DNA from: Nostoc sp. HK-01
GTDB lineage: Bacteria > Cyanobacteriota > Cyanobacteriia > Cyanobacteriales > Nostocaceae
Reading direction: 5' to 3'
Length of the DNA stretch: 64,000 bases
NCBI GenBank assembly: GCA_003990705.1
Contig: AP018320.1
Span: forward strand, 62,001 to 126,000
Numbering within the stretch: the first letter of the stretch is position 1; each line of letters begins with the position of its first letter. Shown piece by piece: positions 8,497 through 16,936 of this stretch. Position numbers and translations under genes: made by a program. The notes beneath the pieces were generated by a model. It worked only from the letters and a program-made list of their open reading frames with translations, did not search any database and was not told where the DNA came from.

Positions 8497-10134
8497 TTAG
8501 GGATTAACCCTTTTGCTCATGTGTAAATAGTCGTGACAGGATTCATGGATTGCTTGGAGGTTTTTGGACTTCCAGTTATCATGATTACCGTCTATGTGGT
8601 GTAGATGAACTCGTTCGTCACTCGTCAATTTCAGTCCACATCGACCGCATGAATGGTTTTGCTTTTGTAAAGCTTTAGAGGTTATACCGTTGTATAGCTT
8701 ACTGTTGCGTGAACTCCAGTAAGTTAAGTCTCCATCGAAGGGGGATTTATTTCCTTTGACCATGACATATCCGTTTTGGGAGTAAGGAACGGGTGGGAAT
8801 GCCTTCTGCACAAGCTCGACGCTTGTCTGGCGGTCGTTCTTCGTTTCCTTGTTAAAAACTATTCGGGTTCTTTCGTTCATGAACCAAAGTGAGAACTTCG
8901 CTCCTGCCATGTCACAGAACCTGTGGTAGTTTCTCCATCCTCTAACTATTGGTGCTAGCTTTTCAGCCTTTACCTTAGAACCATAGTTCGAGCAGTTGAC
9001 GATTTTCTTTACTTTCTCACGGAATTTTTTAAAGTTCTCCACTGAGGGGGTACAGTTAAATTTTCCGTCGGCTCTTACTTTGAAGTGCCATCCTAAGAAG
9101 TCGAATCCATCTGTCGCGGCGGTTATCTTAGTCTTGTTCTCACTTACTTTCATCCCGCGTTCTGCTAAAAATTCGTTAATTTTTCCGAGTATCTCGATTG
9201 CATCGTCTTGAGGTCTTAACATTATTACCATATCGTCAGCATATCGGACGCAGGGGGTTATAATGTCTTTTTCGGGGGTTTTTTCAGAGACTCTGAGGTT
9301 TCTAATCCCAGAATCTTTGTGATATCTGTGAATACCTTCAATCCCGTTTAAGGCGACGTTAGCTAATAGGGGACTGACCACTCCGCCTTGTTGTGTTCCT
9401 TGCTCTGGAAATTCGGGGTTTATTCCGGCTTTTAAGCATCTGAAAATCCCGATTTTTACCCCACTAGGGGCTATCAAGTTTTTCATTATGGCAGAGTGTG
9501 CTATCCTGTCGAAGCATTTTTCGATATCGAGTTCGATTACTCGTTTTTCTCTTCCGTTGGCTTGAGAATTTAGTTTGTTGAATATGAGTTTCTGGGCATC
9601 GTGTGCCGAGCGCCCTGTTCTGAAACCGTAACTACAAGCGTGGAAAGTTGCCTCGTGTGCTGGTTCTAGTGCATATTTTGCTAGGCATTGCCACGCTCTG
9701 TCTGCAATAGTGGGAATTTTGAGCATTCTGGTAGTACCGTCCTTTTTAGGGATAGGTATTTCCCGTAGTCCTTGATGTTTCCAGTTTCCGGCTTCGTTCT
9801 TCAGTGTGGTTTCTAACTCGAAACGTTCTTCAAACGAAAGGGATTTCTTACCATCAATACCTGCTGTCTTCTTCCCCGCATTTAGCTGAGATACTTGTCT
9901 AATTGCCAAAAATCTAGCTGCTTTGGATTTCAGAATAAGTTTTTGCAATGACCGCGCTTTCCGCTTGTCGCCTGCTTGAACCGCTTTAAACACCCTCTTT
10001 TGTAGGCGGAATAAATCTTTCCGGAATTTTTTCCAGTCCAACGTCTTCCAAGATTCACTAGTATTACTACTGTGCCTAATCATGCTCTTCTCCATAAAGT
10101 GTTTTCTGAATACCTTGCAGCAATTACGCTGCAT
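8497..10134 (-). CDS. Group II intron reverse transcriptase/maturase with HNH domain (outer intron)
   Basis: 545 residues. The RT domain has GTQQGGVVSPLLAN and the catalytic VRYADDMVIM. A maturase X-type segment (APIVRGWRNYHRFCDMAGAKF) follows, and the C-terminus is an HNH endonuclease with a CxxC pair (CGRCG), HLHHIDGNH and ESCHDYLH. The product assists splicing of its own intron and retrohoming into DNA. All core motifs are present and the frame is intact. It lies in domain IV of the outer intron, with its own domain V about 10 bases downstream of the stop. Confidence 0.93.
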   Translation of the reverse strand: MQRNCCKVFRKHFMEKSMIRHSSNTSESWKTLDWKKFRKDLFRLQKRVFKAVQAGDKRKARSLQKLILKSKAARFLAIRQVSQLNAGKKTAGIDGKKSLSFEERFELETTLKNEAGNWKHQGLREIPIPKKDGTTRMLKIPTIADRAWQCLAKYALEPAHEATFHACSYGFRTGRSAHDAQKLIFNKLNSQANGREKRVIELDIEKCFDRIAHSAIMKNLIAPSGVKIGIFRCLKAGINPEFPEQGTQQGGVVSPLLANVALNGIEGIHRYHKDSGIRNLRVSEKTPEKDIITPCVRYADDMVIMLRPQDDAIEILGKINEFLAERGMKVSENKTKITAATDGFDFLGWHFKVRADGKFNCTPSVENFKKFREKVKKIVNCSNYGSKVKAEKLAPIVRGWRNYHRFCDMAGAKFSLWFMNERTRIVFNKETKNDRQTSVELVQKAFPPVPYSQNGYVMVKGNKSPFDGDLTYWSSRNSKLYNGITSKALQKQNHSCGRCGLKLTSDERVHLHHIDGNHDNWKSKNLQAIHESCHDYLHMSKRVNP

Positions 10135-10440
10135 CCTACCCGACTTGAGGGAATTCCGCGTCTCATCTCGCCTACCAGGGTTCGACTATCCCTAGACTCT
10201 CAAATCGTTTTTATTCGTTCCCTCAGATGATTGTTCGTTCCGTTAGGTGTAGCCACTTCAACCATCAGAAACCCAGATTCTTGCAGCTTACCCAAAAATA
10301 TGCTGCGGGTTTTAGCTCTGATTAAGTCAGGGATTTTGAGTTATGCCCTGCTTATTTCTAGGTTGCTTTTTTAGGCTCAGTTTCACCGTGGGAACCCCCT
10401 ATTAGCGCCAGTGTCAGCCCATAACAGCCGTCTGGTTGCG

Positions 10441-12777
10441 GTTGGGTAAGGTTTGAGCGTCACCGCTCTCCCCTCCCCTGAGAACCGTGCGTGAGACTTT
10501 CGTACTCACACGGCTCAAGCCTTACTTCAAGCGAGTTGACTTGGTTTTTGAATGTTCCTGTTTATGACACGCTTTGTGTAAATGCTGAAGGTTTTCTAGG
10601 TCGTCTAGTCCACCTTGGGCAACAGGAGATATATGATGGGTTTCAATTTCTTCCCCATTGAATAATGGTTCACCGCAGATTGGACAAGTCCAATTTTGGT
10701 TCTGAGCGATTTTATGGTTCCGAGAGTTTTTTTCCCAGTAGCTCTTCCCATATTGTTGGTAGCGTTTTTCCCAATATTCTCCGAGTGAGGGGTCGTCTGG
10801 TGAGGCTTTACCCTTGACCTTTACATGGCGTTCGATGGGCGTGTGCGCTATTGGGTATAGGATTAAATCCTTTTGTTTCCCTCGGCGGTCGCTGGTTGTT
10901 GTAGCGAACGTCCATTTATTGCCATTGATGGTTTTAAAGTAACGCTTGTGTACCCATTTTGTATTTTTGTTTGGGTGTCTACGCTTTGCCCAACGCCAAA
11001 GGTATTCCCATGTTCTGCTTTTAACATAGGCGAAAGTTTCTTTGCTTACTACCCCTTTGTAATAGTTAGCAAAACCACGGAGAATTGGATTAAGTTTTTG
11101 AATAACTTTCTCTTGTTCGCTCCCATTCATTGCTTTAATTTCTTTCCCAATTCGCTTACAAAAATCTAGGACTTTTTTCTTCGAGGGTTTGATAAGCAGT
11201 TTGCCATTGTAGTGGCGGTGGTTGAAACCAAGAAAATCAAAACCATCTTCCATTGACGTAATTAGCGTCTTCTCCGAACTGAGTTCGAGTCCTCTTTTAG
11301 ATAACCATTGCTGAATCTGAATTTGGGCAATTTCGAGACAGGATTTATCTCTAGCTGTAATGATAAAATCATCAGCATAGCGAACCACTCCAAGTTTTGG
11401 ATTGGTGGATTTTATGAATGTTTCTAATCCATGCAATCCGATATTGGCAAGTAGGGGCGAGCAAACCCCACCTTGTGGTGTACCAGTGTTCGTTGGGTTA
11501 AATTTCCCTCTGAACAGAAATCCAGCTTTTAACCATCCTTCAATTAGGTTCCTTTTCGGAAACTTGCTAATCATGTTTAGGATGGATTCATGGGCAATAT
11601 TATCAAAGAATCCTTTAATATCAGCTTCTAAAACCCATTTGTCTCTATCGCTTTTCAGTCTGATATAATTCTGACTAATTGCATCTAGGCAACTTCTACC
11701 GAGTCGGAATCCATAAGAATTTGGTTCAAACACGGCTTCCCATTCAGGTTCTAGTGAGTTAACTATTATTGCTTGTTCGATTCTGTCCCGCACGGTTGGG
11801 ATTCCGAGCGGTCGTTTCTTACCGTTGGATTTGGGTATCTCCACCCGTTTTGTAGGTTGTAGATTTCCGCCGTTCCAATTATTAACTAAAATCACTCTTT
11901 GCTCTGGGGTATTGATTATTTCTTTATCAATTCCTGCCGTTGCTTTGCCTTTATTGGTTTGAGTAATACGTCGAACAGATAATAATAGATTTGCGTAGCT
12001 TCTTTGCATCAACTTCTGTAAGTTTCTCAACTTTCGGAAGTTACCAAGTTCTCTTGCACGAAAGATTCTATGTCGTAGATTCTTAACAAGCTTGTTAACT
12101 TTACGCCAATTAATTTCGCTCCAGTTTTCAAGTTGTTTCTTTAGTCCGTTTGTAGACATTACTGCCTGCATCTAACTTGTCCTCGGATTAAGTTTCTTTG
12201 ACATTTAGTTCTTTCGTATAAGACCCAGATGAAGTCTGCTTTCCTTTCGGTTAGAGGCAAATTTTGAACCTCTATCCTATCCATTACAGATAGGCATTCG
12301 CTTTTTCATCCATCCTCTCCCCTCCAGAGATTTCTGCTTTCCTTACGGTTGGCTTACTAGAAATATCGACATTTTCTAGACTCTGTAGGGTTTACCCCGT
12401 TGTGTCGTTTAGTTTTTATGTCATCAATTAGGTGCTATTTCTTCTGCGGCAAGATTTTGTTCATACGATATTTAAAACAGGGAGTTAAATATCCGCTTGC
12501 TTACCTTTTGGTTGGAGCTTATCAGCCTTATTTAGCTCCTTGCTGGATAACGCAGTTTAAAACAATAGTTCACGTTGGTTCACCGTTTGATGACTCTCTC
12601 TCGCTCCTAACCGGCTTAGGCTGCTAGTCTCGGTTACTTTCGGGGTCTGCACTCCGTCTGTTTCGTTATCTACTTGGACGTGACCAGACTCTCGCAGAGT
12701 CTTTTCCGTGAGAGTAGCGGGTATGAATCCGCTAGGGAAGTGGGCTTCCCTTTCTAAACGACCAGTTCGGGTCGCAC
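10441..12777 (-). mobile_element. Inner group II intron inserted in domain I of the outer intron
   Basis: The 5' end reads GTGCGACCCGAACTGG from 12777. Domain V is at about 10478-10512 (GAGCCGTGTGAG, GAAA loop, CACGCACGGTTC), with a domain VI hairpin containing GAGCGGTGACGCTC. The 3' end falls within 10441-10444, uncertain by a few bases. Length is about 2.34 kb, with about 605 bases before the maturase, a normal layout for bacterial chloroplast-like introns. Removing it reconnects a domain I stem of the outer intron. Confidence 0.78.
10522..12171 (-). CDS. Group II intron reverse transcriptase/maturase with HNH domain (inner intron)
   Basis: 549 residues, intact. The RT motifs GTPQGGVCSPLLAN and VVRYADDFIIT, the maturase segment (LNPILRGFANYYKGVVSKETF) and a C-terminal HNH (CPICGEPL, ETHHISPVAQGG, LHKACHKQEH) are all present. 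It is clearly different in sequence from the maturase at 8497-10134, so this is not a duplication of one intron but two distinct introns, one inside the other. Confidence 0.93.
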   Translation of the reverse strand: MQAVMSTNGLKKQLENWSEINWRKVNKLVKNLRHRIFRARELGNFRKLRNLQKLMQRSYANLLLSVRRITQTNKGKATAGIDKEIINTPEQRVILVNNWNGGNLQPTKRVEIPKSNGKKRPLGIPTVRDRIEQAIIVNSLEPEWEAVFEPNSYGFRLGRSCLDAISQNYIRLKSDRDKWVLEADIKGFFDNIAHESILNMISKFPKRNLIEGWLKAGFLFRGKFNPTNTGTPQGGVCSPLLANIGLHGLETFIKSTNPKLGVVRYADDFIITARDKSCLEIAQIQIQQWLSKRGLELSSEKTLITSMEDGFDFLGFNHRHYNGKLLIKPSKKKVLDFCKRIGKEIKAMNGSEQEKVIQKLNPILRGFANYYKGVVSKETFAYVKSRTWEYLWRWAKRRHPNKNTKWVHKRYFKTINGNKWTFATTTSDRRGKQKDLILYPIAHTPIERHVKVKGKASPDDPSLGEYWEKRYQQYGKSYWEKNSRNHKIAQNQNWTCPICGEPLFNGEEIETHHISPVAQGGLDDLENLQHLHKACHKQEHSKTKSTRLK

Positions 12778-12972
12778 CCCTGTTCCCAGCTTCACCCTCC
12801 AAGAATTGAGCTTGGTCAGTGTGGGCAGATAAGGAGTCACGCATGAATCTTGCGGAGAGGACTTTCACCTCTATCCGTCTGAGAGTTCAGCCTTTAATGT
12901 CAGTAATCTGCTGACTGGCTGGATTAGTTATGTACGGACTAGAACCGTGATTCACTAATCAACGAATCGCAC

Positions 12973-13255
12973 TTTTAGCGAAATTGGTTTCAATGCCAGT
13001 TCGTATGACATAAACTTCATCAGATGTAACAACAATGTCTAGCTTAATGTTCTCCTTCTTTTTGAATTCTTTCGCTGTCACTCGTAGTTCTGATAAATAA
13101 CCTGTTAACCCACGATGTTGAACTGGGATGGTTTTGTCTTCCTCAATGTTGAAGTGATACCACAGATATGATTCACCACTTAATTCACCACTTTTAACGT
13201 AAAGATAAACTGGTTCAGGAGGATTGCAAAAGCCTAGTTTAATTTCAGTATTCAT
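12973..13255 (-). CDS. 5' exon of the intron-split plasmid gene
   Basis: The ATG at 13255 begins MNTEIKLGFCNPPEPVYLYV. The coding part runs 94 codons plus one base before the intron GTGCG. Unspliced, translation continues only four residues into the intron and stops at 12959. Spliced to 8416 it continues AKIKPFLLSASLVQDFSKPL. The first 90 residues look beta-rich and could be a small OB- or SH3-like fold, which is a guess. The gene lies in the small-plasmid-gene run; function unknown. Confidence 0.8.
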
Positions 13256-13263
13256 TCTGTCCT

Positions 13264-13417
13264 CTTGTCAATTCAAAATTCAAAATTCAAAATGCAAAAT
13301 TAAGAAGAAACTCATAATTGATATTGTTTTGAGTACAAGCTGTTATGGATTTAAGAATTCAAGATGCAAAATATAGATTTATCCTTCAATTTTTAATTTT
13401 TAATTTTGCATTTTGAA
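13264..13417. repeat. AT-rich inverted repeat between plasmid genes
   Basis: The left arm has tandem AATTCAAAATTCAAAAT then GCAAAATTA; the right arm has TTTTTAATTTTGCATTTTG, its complement. It resembles the repeat at 6983-7099 and fills the gap between two minus-strand genes. Confidence 0.6.
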
Positions 13418-13438
13418 TTCCCGAAGGGTTGCTCTTTC

Positions 13439-13636
13439 CTAATCAACACTCTCGAAAACAATTGAAGGCTGTTGATTATCTTCTAGTTCGCATTTCAAAT
13501 ACGACAGTGCTGTTTGAGCATCACCGATTGTTAAGTCTGGCTGATAGTCAAGTGCTTGATAATCTGGGTGTTTTTCTATTTGAGATATCAGATATTTTGC
13601 AGATTCAGCTAATAGTAATAAATCTGGTAAATCCAT
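13439..13636 (-). CDS. Small hypothetical plasmid protein
   Basis: 65 residues from the ATG at 13636 (MDLPDLLLLAESAKYLISQI). This start is favoured over the GTG at 13645 because AAGGAA then lies 9 bases upstream. It is acidic, mostly helical, with no recognisable domain. It is 21 bases downstream of the next gene in the same run, consistent with one operon. Confidence 0.55.
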   Translation of the reverse strand: MDLPDLLLLAESAKYLISQIEKHPDYQALDYQPDLTIGDAQTALSYLKCELEDNQQPSIVFESVD

Positions 13637-13657
13637 TTGAGTCACTTCCTTGTTTAG

Positions 13658-13855
13658 TTAAAACTTCTCGACAACTGCCAACAAAAAGCCGTGGCCAGTA
13701 TTCTTGATTTGCACTAATTTCTTGTCCAACAAATACTGAATGATGGTTTGTGAAAACTGAATCCGGTGCAGAGGAAGTGAACCACCAGAACCTTTGAGCG
13801 ATCGCAGTAGTCTTGCAGCAGTTCTTTCCACGTAACAATCGACAACTTTAGCCAT
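13658..13855 (-). CDS. Small winged-helix-like plasmid protein
   Basis: 65 residues from the ATG at 13855 (MAKVVDCYVERTAARLLRSL), chosen because GGAGGG sits about 7 bases upstream; a longer start at 13870 is less likely. FSQTIIQYLLDKKLVQIKNTGHGFLLAV has the look of a small winged-helix unit, but this is only shape. Its start overlaps the stop of the upstream gene by 8 bases, so the two are translationally coupled. Confidence 0.55.
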   Translation of the reverse strand: MAKVVDCYVERTAARLLRSLKGSGGSLPLHRIQFSQTIIQYLLDKKLVQIKNTGHGFLLAVVEKF

Positions 13856-14156
13856 CGTTTGACCCTCCAATTGCTACCAACTGCTGCTGAAGTACCTTGA
13901 TTTGCTGTTGATGTTCTTCAATCTCCGCCTGTAATTGCTCTTGTATCTCTGCGACAGAAAGCGTTTGGAGTTGGTCATCAGAGTAATGGCGGACTTCATC
14001 TGTATGTTTGTCAGGAAGCACGGTATACCGCCAACAAAAACAATTCGCAAGTCGCAAGTCGCAATTCGCAGTTAAATAATTGCGACTTGCGAACTGCGAA
14101 TTGGTAATTGCTTTTAGGTAGCCCCAGTGTTTGGGGATGGATATCGTGGCTTCCAT
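13848..14156 (-). CDS. Coiled-coil plasmid protein with an in-frame palindromic insert
   Basis: 102 residues. The N-terminus (MEATISIPKHWGYLKA) and C-terminus (YSDDQLQTLSVAEIQEQLQAEI then a Gln/Glu-rich coiled coil) look like ordinary protein. About 23 residues between them (ITNSQFASRNYL...LANCF, roughly 17-40) are encoded by a near-perfect palindrome at 14041-14103, which keeps the frame open. The original protein was therefore probably about 78 residues. Function unknown. It overlaps the downstream gene by 8 bases. Confidence 0.6.
   Translation of the reverse strand: MEATISIPKHWGYLKAITNSQFASRNYLTANCDLRLANCFCWRYTVLPDKHTDEVRHYSDDQLQTLSVAEIQEQLQAEIEEHQQQIKVLQQQLVAIGGSNDG
14041..14103. repeat. 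63-bp palindromic element inside a coding frame
   Basis: Left arm 14041-14064 (CAATTCGCAAGTCGC...) and right arm 14080-14103 (...CTGCGAATTG) match over 24 positions with about 2 mismatches, around a 15-base loop. The internal unit is a repeated TCGCAAG heptamer. It would fold into a strong hairpin in DNA or mRNA. Confidence 0.85.
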
Positions 14157-14204
14157 AGTTTCGTTAATGAATGAGGAGATTTTTGAATTGATTTGAGTTC
14201 GGAT

Positions 14205-14555
14205 TTATGCTGCAATGTTTTCGTCAGTAGTTATGGTCATACTTGCAGCCAAAAGAAAATCATCGAGTGCTACTACTGCGTTCAATGGTTTGGCGTAACG
14301 AATTTCATCTATCCCGCTTGACCAATGGGTTATGTGTTGGAAAATCAAACCCAACATTGATTCATTTTTGTAAACGCGGTAATTTTTCGGACAAGCGCCA
14401 TTGCAGTAAACGAGTTTGTAACCGAGAATTTCGATTACCTCAGCATTTGGATGAGTTGGGGGCAAAAGTATTGGTTCACAGCATTCGCCCCAGTCAGGTT
14501 CTTGATGGAAAGACATATTTGCTGTACCTTGTAGCGGAATTCGGCAATTTGTCAT
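14205..14555 (-). CDS. Hypothetical plasmid protein
   Basis: 116 residues from the ATG at 14555; a second ATG 13 codons in (MSFHQEPDWGECCEPILLPP) follows an AAGG and may be the real start. It has paired cysteines (GECCEP, CNGACPKNY) that could bind a metal or be structural. It continues the minus-strand run of small plasmid genes. I do not recognise the family. Confidence 0.6.
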   Translation of the reverse strand: MTNCRIPLQGTANMSFHQEPDWGECCEPILLPPTHPNAEVIEILGYKLVYCNGACPKNYRVYKNESMLGLIFQHITHWSSGIDEIRYAKPLNAVVALDDFLLAASMTITTDENIAA

Positions 14556-14610
14556 AGTTGTATGGCGATCTCCGTTAACCCAACAGCGATCGCCTTTTCT
14601 ACTTGCGGTA

Positions 14611-15207
14611 CTATGCGGCTACAGTTTCTCTAACGCCCAAAAGTGCGATCGCCGCATCGATACTGTCAGTTGTGTGGCTACCACCTAACTGGGTTTGTCG
14701 GCTATACCATTGACCTTGGAGATTACAGCCAAGGAAGCCAATACGCTGACGGTTCACATATAAGGTTGTGCTGAAGGAAAGCCAGTCCACTTCCCCGTGT
14801 GTTAAACCGTATTTCTGACAAGCTGTTTCTAATTCTTCGCTGAGGCGTTCGTTCCGTTCTTTTGGTGTTTCGGGCAATGTTGCTTTAACTTGGGCAACCC
14901 GTGAAGCAAACCAGTCACGCTCAAACGCTAATCTTCCACCGTGAATCAACTGCACCCATACGGTAATTCCGCCTTCAATCCACAGAGTACGGATTGATTC
15001 GGGTTCTATTTGGATAATCTCGCTAATGATGTGGCGGTCACGAGATGTTAAGAAGTCTGTGGTTGGTGCTATCGCCTGCGCTTGCTCCGCAATGTACCCG
15101 TTCAGTTCGGCTTGAGCAATCGCTTGTTCGTCGGGGGCAGCAATTCTTTTGAGGTGCGGTAGGGCGCAACGGACGGACGGTTGCTGGGCGGGGGTGATCT
15201 GTGGCAT
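14611..15207 (-). CDS. Hypothetical plasmid protein, first gene of the minus-strand run
   Basis: 198 residues. GGAGA lies 8 bases before the ATG at 15207. It has no membrane segment; the middle (RTLWIEGGITVWVQLIHGGRLAFERDW) is beta-rich and the part after residue 110 is helical and charged. It is read from the divergent region 15284-15335, where a TTGACA -35 and TACATT -10 can be seen, and is probably the promoter-proximal gene for the downstream small genes. Family not recognised. Confidence 0.65.
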   Translation of the reverse strand: MPQITPAQQPSVRCALPHLKRIAAPDEQAIAQAELNGYIAEQAQAIAPTTDFLTSRDRHIISEIIQIEPESIRTLWIEGGITVWVQLIHGGRLAFERDWFASRVAQVKATLPETPKERNERLSEELETACQKYGLTHGEVDWLSFSTTLYVNRQRIGFLGCNLQGQWYSRQTQLGGSHTTDSIDAAIALLGVRETVAA

Positions 15208-15283
15208 GATGAGAATCTCCTAATTTTTAGGGAAAGAGAAAGCACTTCAGATTGACGGTCGGGGGTGCTTTCTCTACACCTAT

Positions 15284-15332
15284 AATGTACACTACTAGTT
15301 TATAGTGTGTCAACTACTAGTTTTTAGTGTAT
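15284..15332. promoter_or_regulatory. Divergent promoter with paired operator-like repeats
   Basis: Two 20-bp direct repeats (ACTACTAGTTTATAGTGTGT at 15291-15310, and 15313-15332 with two substitutions) begin 22 bp apart, about two helical turns. Each has ACTA...TAGT symmetry. A minus-strand promoter overlaps them: TTGACA at 15313-15308 and TACATT at 15289-15284, spacing 18. An XRE gene starts at 15376, so self-regulation plus control of the gene at 15207 is likely. Confidence 0.65.
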
Positions 15333-15375
15333 GGTAAAACTAATAGTTAACGCTTTACTCTAAGGAGGTGATAGT

Positions 15376-15636
15376 GTGATTAGTACCAGAATGCGGATAA
15401 GACAAGTCAAGGAAGTTGAGATTGAAGGGCTAGGAGAGCGCATTAAGCAAGCTCGGCTGGATTCTAATAAATCCTTAGAGCAAATATGCGATGAAGTTGG
15501 TGTTTCGCGGACTTATTGGTATGACGTTGAGAAAGAAACTCTCAAAGGTGCGCTTTCAATTGAAAACCTTCGCAAAATCGAAGAAGTTTTAGGTGTTGAT
15601 TTTGGTGTAAGCCTAGAGGGGGATTGTGAGATTTAA
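15376..15636 (+). CDS. XRE-family HTH transcriptional regulator
   Basis: 86 residues from a GTG at 15376 with a strong TAAGGAGGTGA ribosome site ending 5 bases upstream. Residues 19-72 form a classic Cro/CI-type HTH (GERIKQARLDSNKSLEQICD, VSRTYWYDVEKE, LRKIEEVLGVDF). It probably binds the paired repeats at 15291-15332 and represses itself and the divergent plasmid operon. That last point is inference from position. Confidence 0.88.
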   Translation: MISTRMRIRQVKEVEIEGLGERIKQARLDSNKSLEQICDEVGVSRTYWYDVEKETLKGALSIENLRKIEEVLGVDFGVSLEGDCEI

Positions 15637-15767
15637 TCATGTCACTGTCAGACCTTTGGTGTCTTTTTCTCAGAAAGATAATTTAAGACAACAAAAGCTA
15701 TCTACAACATTCGGCCTTTATTTTGCAATTCACTCTGAGTAAACATTGCTGATTTTCAAGAGTGGAA

Positions 15768-16700
15768 ATGAACAAACCACCTTCTAAACGCAACAAAACC
15801 ACCTCTGCCACTTCCAGCAACCACGAATCCCCCAACTCAGATATCGCTCCTTCAGAAAATCCAGCTTCAGCAATCATTGATGTTCCTGCCGTTGAAGTAC
15901 CTGAATTGACCGCAGAAGAACAGAGCGATCGCCTGCATTTGGAAAGAAAAGTTGAAAGGGCGTTTTTTGAAGCGGGTAAAGCACTTGCAGAATTACGCGA
16001 TCGCAGACTGTACAGATCCACTCACAAAACCTTCGAGGAATACTGCCGCGATAGATTTGGCCACAGTCGTCAAAAGTCAAATTATTTAATTGCAGCATCC
16101 CAAGTCTACGAAAATTTGACAACAATTTGTTGTCAAAATTCTGAAGTTGAGGATTTGACAACAAACAGGACAGAAATCCTGCCGACAAGTGAAGGGCAAG
16201 TCAGACCCATGACCAAGCTAGAACCGCACCAGCAGTGGGAAGTGTGGCAAACGGCGGTTGAAGAAATTGGCGGTAAAGCACCGTCTGGTCGTGTTGTCAA
16301 AGATGTGGTGCAAAGGATAATGGAACGCACCAAAATCCCCAACAGCTACCAGATTGGGGAGGTGTGCCAAATTCTAGCCAAAGACAATCCAGAACTCAGG
16401 GGCAAGAGCGGCTATTGGGCTATTGTTACCGCTGTTAATTATTTCAGTTGCACTGTAAGACTCTGGAATGGCGAAGTCACAGTTGGAGTACAGTACTTAA
16501 AATCTTACGAATATCTGCCCCAGGAATGCGAAAAGATGCAAGAGATATGCGATCGCATTAGCCGAATATATTCCGATTCTCTGGAGGAAACAGTCAAAAA
16601 TTTGTTGCAATCGTTGGGGAAGATCAATCGGCCTTATCTTACGGCGGTTGAGGAGAAACTGTTGAGTGTTTTGGAGTCTGTGTATGATACAAAAATATAA
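15768..16700 (+). CDS. Plasmid protein with KorB/ParB-like central part
   Basis: 310 residues from the ATG at 15768; a GTG two codons earlier is possible. Residues 1-50 are low-complexity Ser/Thr/Pro. The middle (AFFEAGKALAELRDRRLYRSTHKTFEEY then HSRQKSNYLIAAS) has the pattern of a phage/plasmid DNA-binding protein (DUF3102- or ParB-like). LEPHQQWEVWQTAVEEIGGK, SGRVVKDVVQRI follows. The C-terminus (INRPYLTAVEEKLLSVLES) recurs as a remnant at 58.87 kb. A role in plasmid partition or copy control is a guess. Confidence 0.6.
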   Translation: MNKPPSKRNKTTSATSSNHESPNSDIAPSENPASAIIDVPAVEVPELTAEEQSDRLHLERKVERAFFEAGKALAELRDRRLYRSTHKTFEEYCRDRFGHSRQKSNYLIAASQVYENLTTICCQNSEVEDLTTNRTEILPTSEGQVRPMTKLEPHQQWEVWQTAVEEIGGKAPSGRVVKDVVQRIMERTKIPNSYQIGEVCQILAKDNPELRGKSGYWAIVTAVNYFSCTVRLWNGEVTVGVQYLKSYEYLPQECEKMQEICDRISRIYSDSLEETVKNLLQSLGKINRPYLTAVEEKLLSVLESVYDTKI

Positions 16701-16790
16701 CTTATTATAGACAATAACGCCCAAACAAAGTGTATATTCTATTCTTTGTATATCTGTGATTATGATCATATTCAAGAACCGTATTTAAAT

Positions 16791-16905
16791 TATAGGAATC
16801 CGATTTGATTACTGAACATACTTGTGTAGGGAGGTAACTCTTAACAGGGAATAAGGGAGTTAGAGGTGTACTGATTTTTTTCAAAAATCAAATATGAGTC
16901 CTATA
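16791..16905. mobile_element. MITE related to the IS630 element at 47.0-48.2 kb
   Basis: About 115 bp with terminal inverted repeats: TATAGGAATCCGATTTGATT at the left, and on the right, read inward, TATAGGACTCATATTTGATT. These match the ends of the IS630 copy at 47023 and 48161. TA dinucleotides bound both ends, the IS630/Tc1 target. No transposase gene is inside. It ends 31 bases before the NTPase start at 16937. Confidence 0.75.
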
Positions 16906-16936
16906 TAAAAATAAATCTATTACATAGAAGCTTAAA

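Larger units (their letters stand above)
8417..12972 (-). mobile_element. Group II intron (outer) containing a second group II intron: twintron
   Basis: On the minus strand the element starts GTGCG (12972-12968) inside a codon and ends CATCGAC at 8417. Domain V is visible near 8453-8488: GAGCCGGATGCC, a GAAA tetraloop, then GGCACGTCCGGTTC. A domain VI-like hairpin follows. Two domain V motifs and two maturase genes lie in the interval. Only about 305 bases separate the end of the first intron from the second maturase, too few for a full 5' ribozyme. The 195 bases at 12778-12972 supply the missing part. TGGGAAC there pairs with GTTCCCA at 10385-10395, across the inner intron. Without the inner intron the outer is about 2.2 kb. 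A candidate EBS1 (TTTTGG, complement of 10292-10297) can pair with exon end CTAAAA. Confidence 0.8.

Noticed and set aside
12400-12868. Two frames of 75 and 103 codons
   Set aside because: They fall in the structured RNA part of the group II introns and show no protein-like features.
8417-12972. Two tandem, independent group II introns
   Set aside because: Only about 305 bases lie between the first intron's end and the second maturase, too short for a 5' ribozyme; nesting restores a domain I stem and the exon frame.
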